From positions 573,245 through 637,244 of the forward strand of contig CAZCHE010000003.1 of the NCBI GenBank assembly GCA_964498395.1: 64,000 bases of DNA, written 5' to 3'. Shown here piece by piece: positions 63,573 to 64,000 of this stretch. Numbering within the stretch: the stretch's first letter is position 1; each line of letters starts with the position of its first letter. The stretch comes from Parapedobacter sp964498395. Its GTDB lineage: Bacteria > Bacteroidota > Bacteroidia > Sphingobacteriales > Sphingobacteriaceae. The notes below the pieces were generated by a model. That model had not been told where the DNA came from. It saw only the letters and a program-made list of their open reading frames with translations, and did not search any database. The position numbers and the translations under genes were made by a program.

Positions 63573-63839
63573 CTATTGCACCCTGCTTTGTATATCTTGC
63601 AGGCTTTCATTAATATATCGACAAAGCCTCAAAACATACTGATATGCCTTCTCTTCATCCTTGAATTGATACTCCAACTCGCCCCAAGAGACGACGTAAC
63701 GTTCCTCGTTGATTGCGGAAATGATGATGGGGAACCACTCCTTCCCCTCGACCCATATTTCTATACGCGGGCTATCTAGGATGTATGAGTATCGCCCGGG
63801 ATCCCCCGCCAAGTAATGGGCCAACCTATCCAATAACAT
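63573..63839 (-). CDS. Hypothetical protein between PorP/SprF-like and OmpA-family genes
   Basis: Soluble 88-aa protein without signal peptide. Sequence has a beta-rich first half (RYSYILDSPRIEIWVEGKEW) and a helical second half (EEKAYQYVLRLCRYINESLQ). Not a family I recognise. It lies 33 bp after the PorP/SprF-like gene and 38 bp before the OmpA-family gene, all on one strand, so it is probably co-transcribed with them. Confidence 0.6.
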   Translation of the reverse strand: MLLDRLAHYLAGDPGRYSYILDSPRIEIWVEGKEWFPIIISAINEERYVVSWGELEYQFKDEEKAYQYVLRLCRYINESLQDIQSRVQ

Positions 63840-63872
63840 ATATCATTAATTAAAAACACAACGCCTGATTAC

Positions 63873-64000
63873 CTAAAAAAACCTTGGGCTAAGGATTCGT
63901 TCGGCCTGCCTGTTGAACGTGATGCCCAGGGTCACCTCGTGCGACCCGTTCTGCACGTTGCTCAGCCGGCTCACGATGTGGTCGTACGAATAGCCGATGC
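63873..64000 (-). CDS. PorP/SprF-family type IX secretion membrane protein, 3' fragment
   Basis: The last 42 codons can be read on the minus strand, ending TAG at 63875-63873. They give IGYSYDHIVSRLSNVQNGSH, then EVTLGITFNRQAERILSPRFF. The segment YSYDxxxSxLS...GSHEVTLG is the characteristic C-terminal end of PorP/SprF outer-membrane barrel proteins. The gene continues beyond the window. It heads the envelope module with the 88-aa protein and the OmpA-family protein. Confidence 0.85.
   Translation of the reverse strand, partial: IGYSYDHIVSRLSNVQNGSHEVTLGITFNRQAERILSPRFF

Overview
The window comes from a Bacteroidota chromosome, most likely Sphingobacteriaceae (Parapedobacter/Olivibacter-like, at family level only). 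This rests on repeated ECF sigma / FecR anti-sigma / SusC / SusD sets, promoter boxes of the TAnnTTTG type, a PorP/SprF protein fragment, and many Tat- and lipoprotein-exported enzymes. I see no rRNA, tRNA, CRISPR array or insertion sequence.

Region 1 (1-6887, minus strand): a TonB-dependent nutrient-uptake locus, read as sigma factor, FecR, SusC, SusD, then the start of a secreted protein cut by the window edge. Region 2 (7075-21514, minus): a second locus with sigma, FecR, SusC and SusD, followed by a secreted amidohydrolase, an S10 carboxypeptidase, a TPR protein with an embedded HExxH...E metallopeptidase signature and a metallophosphoesterase. The cargo suggests peptides rather than glycans. 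Region 3 (21760-27506, plus): a complete seven-gene Mrp cation/proton antiporter operon. Region 4 (27518-52628, mostly one long minus-strand block): a sigma factor, a wrecked fecR, SusC, SusD, a Tat-exported mannonate dehydratase, an intact FecR, a second SusC/SusD, then an exported RraA-type aldolase, a Tat-exported enolase-superfamily dehydratase, a BASS transporter, an NTF2-like lipoprotein, a PQQ dehydrogenase fused to cytochrome c, a second Tat-exported mannonate dehydratase, a CocE/NonD hydrolase and a lactonase lipoprotein. Region 5 (52897-64000): an isomerase/oxidoreductase pair, an esterase, two periplasmic prolyl isomerases, cysS, and a PorP/SprF-OmpA envelope module.

Three observations stand out. 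(a) At all four fecR-to-susC junctions there is a plus-strand (antisense) promoter whose -7 box overlaps the susC start codon in the same register, with a -33 box 18-19 bp away inside susC. About 45-60 bp further on lies an intrinsic terminator that faces away from susC. This predicts a family of ~80-nt antisense RNAs against the susC leader, like the DonS-type RNAs of Bacteroides. (b) The fecR next to the sigma gene at 52062-52628 has been reduced to a ~125-bp scar with a stop at codon 4. The nearby intact FecR and two SusC proteins with nearly identical signalling domains suggest one sigma/anti-sigma pair now serves two receptors. (c) Every soluble enzyme of the sugar-acid cluster carries an export signal, which suggests an aldose-to-2-keto-3-deoxy-acid route operating in the periplasm.
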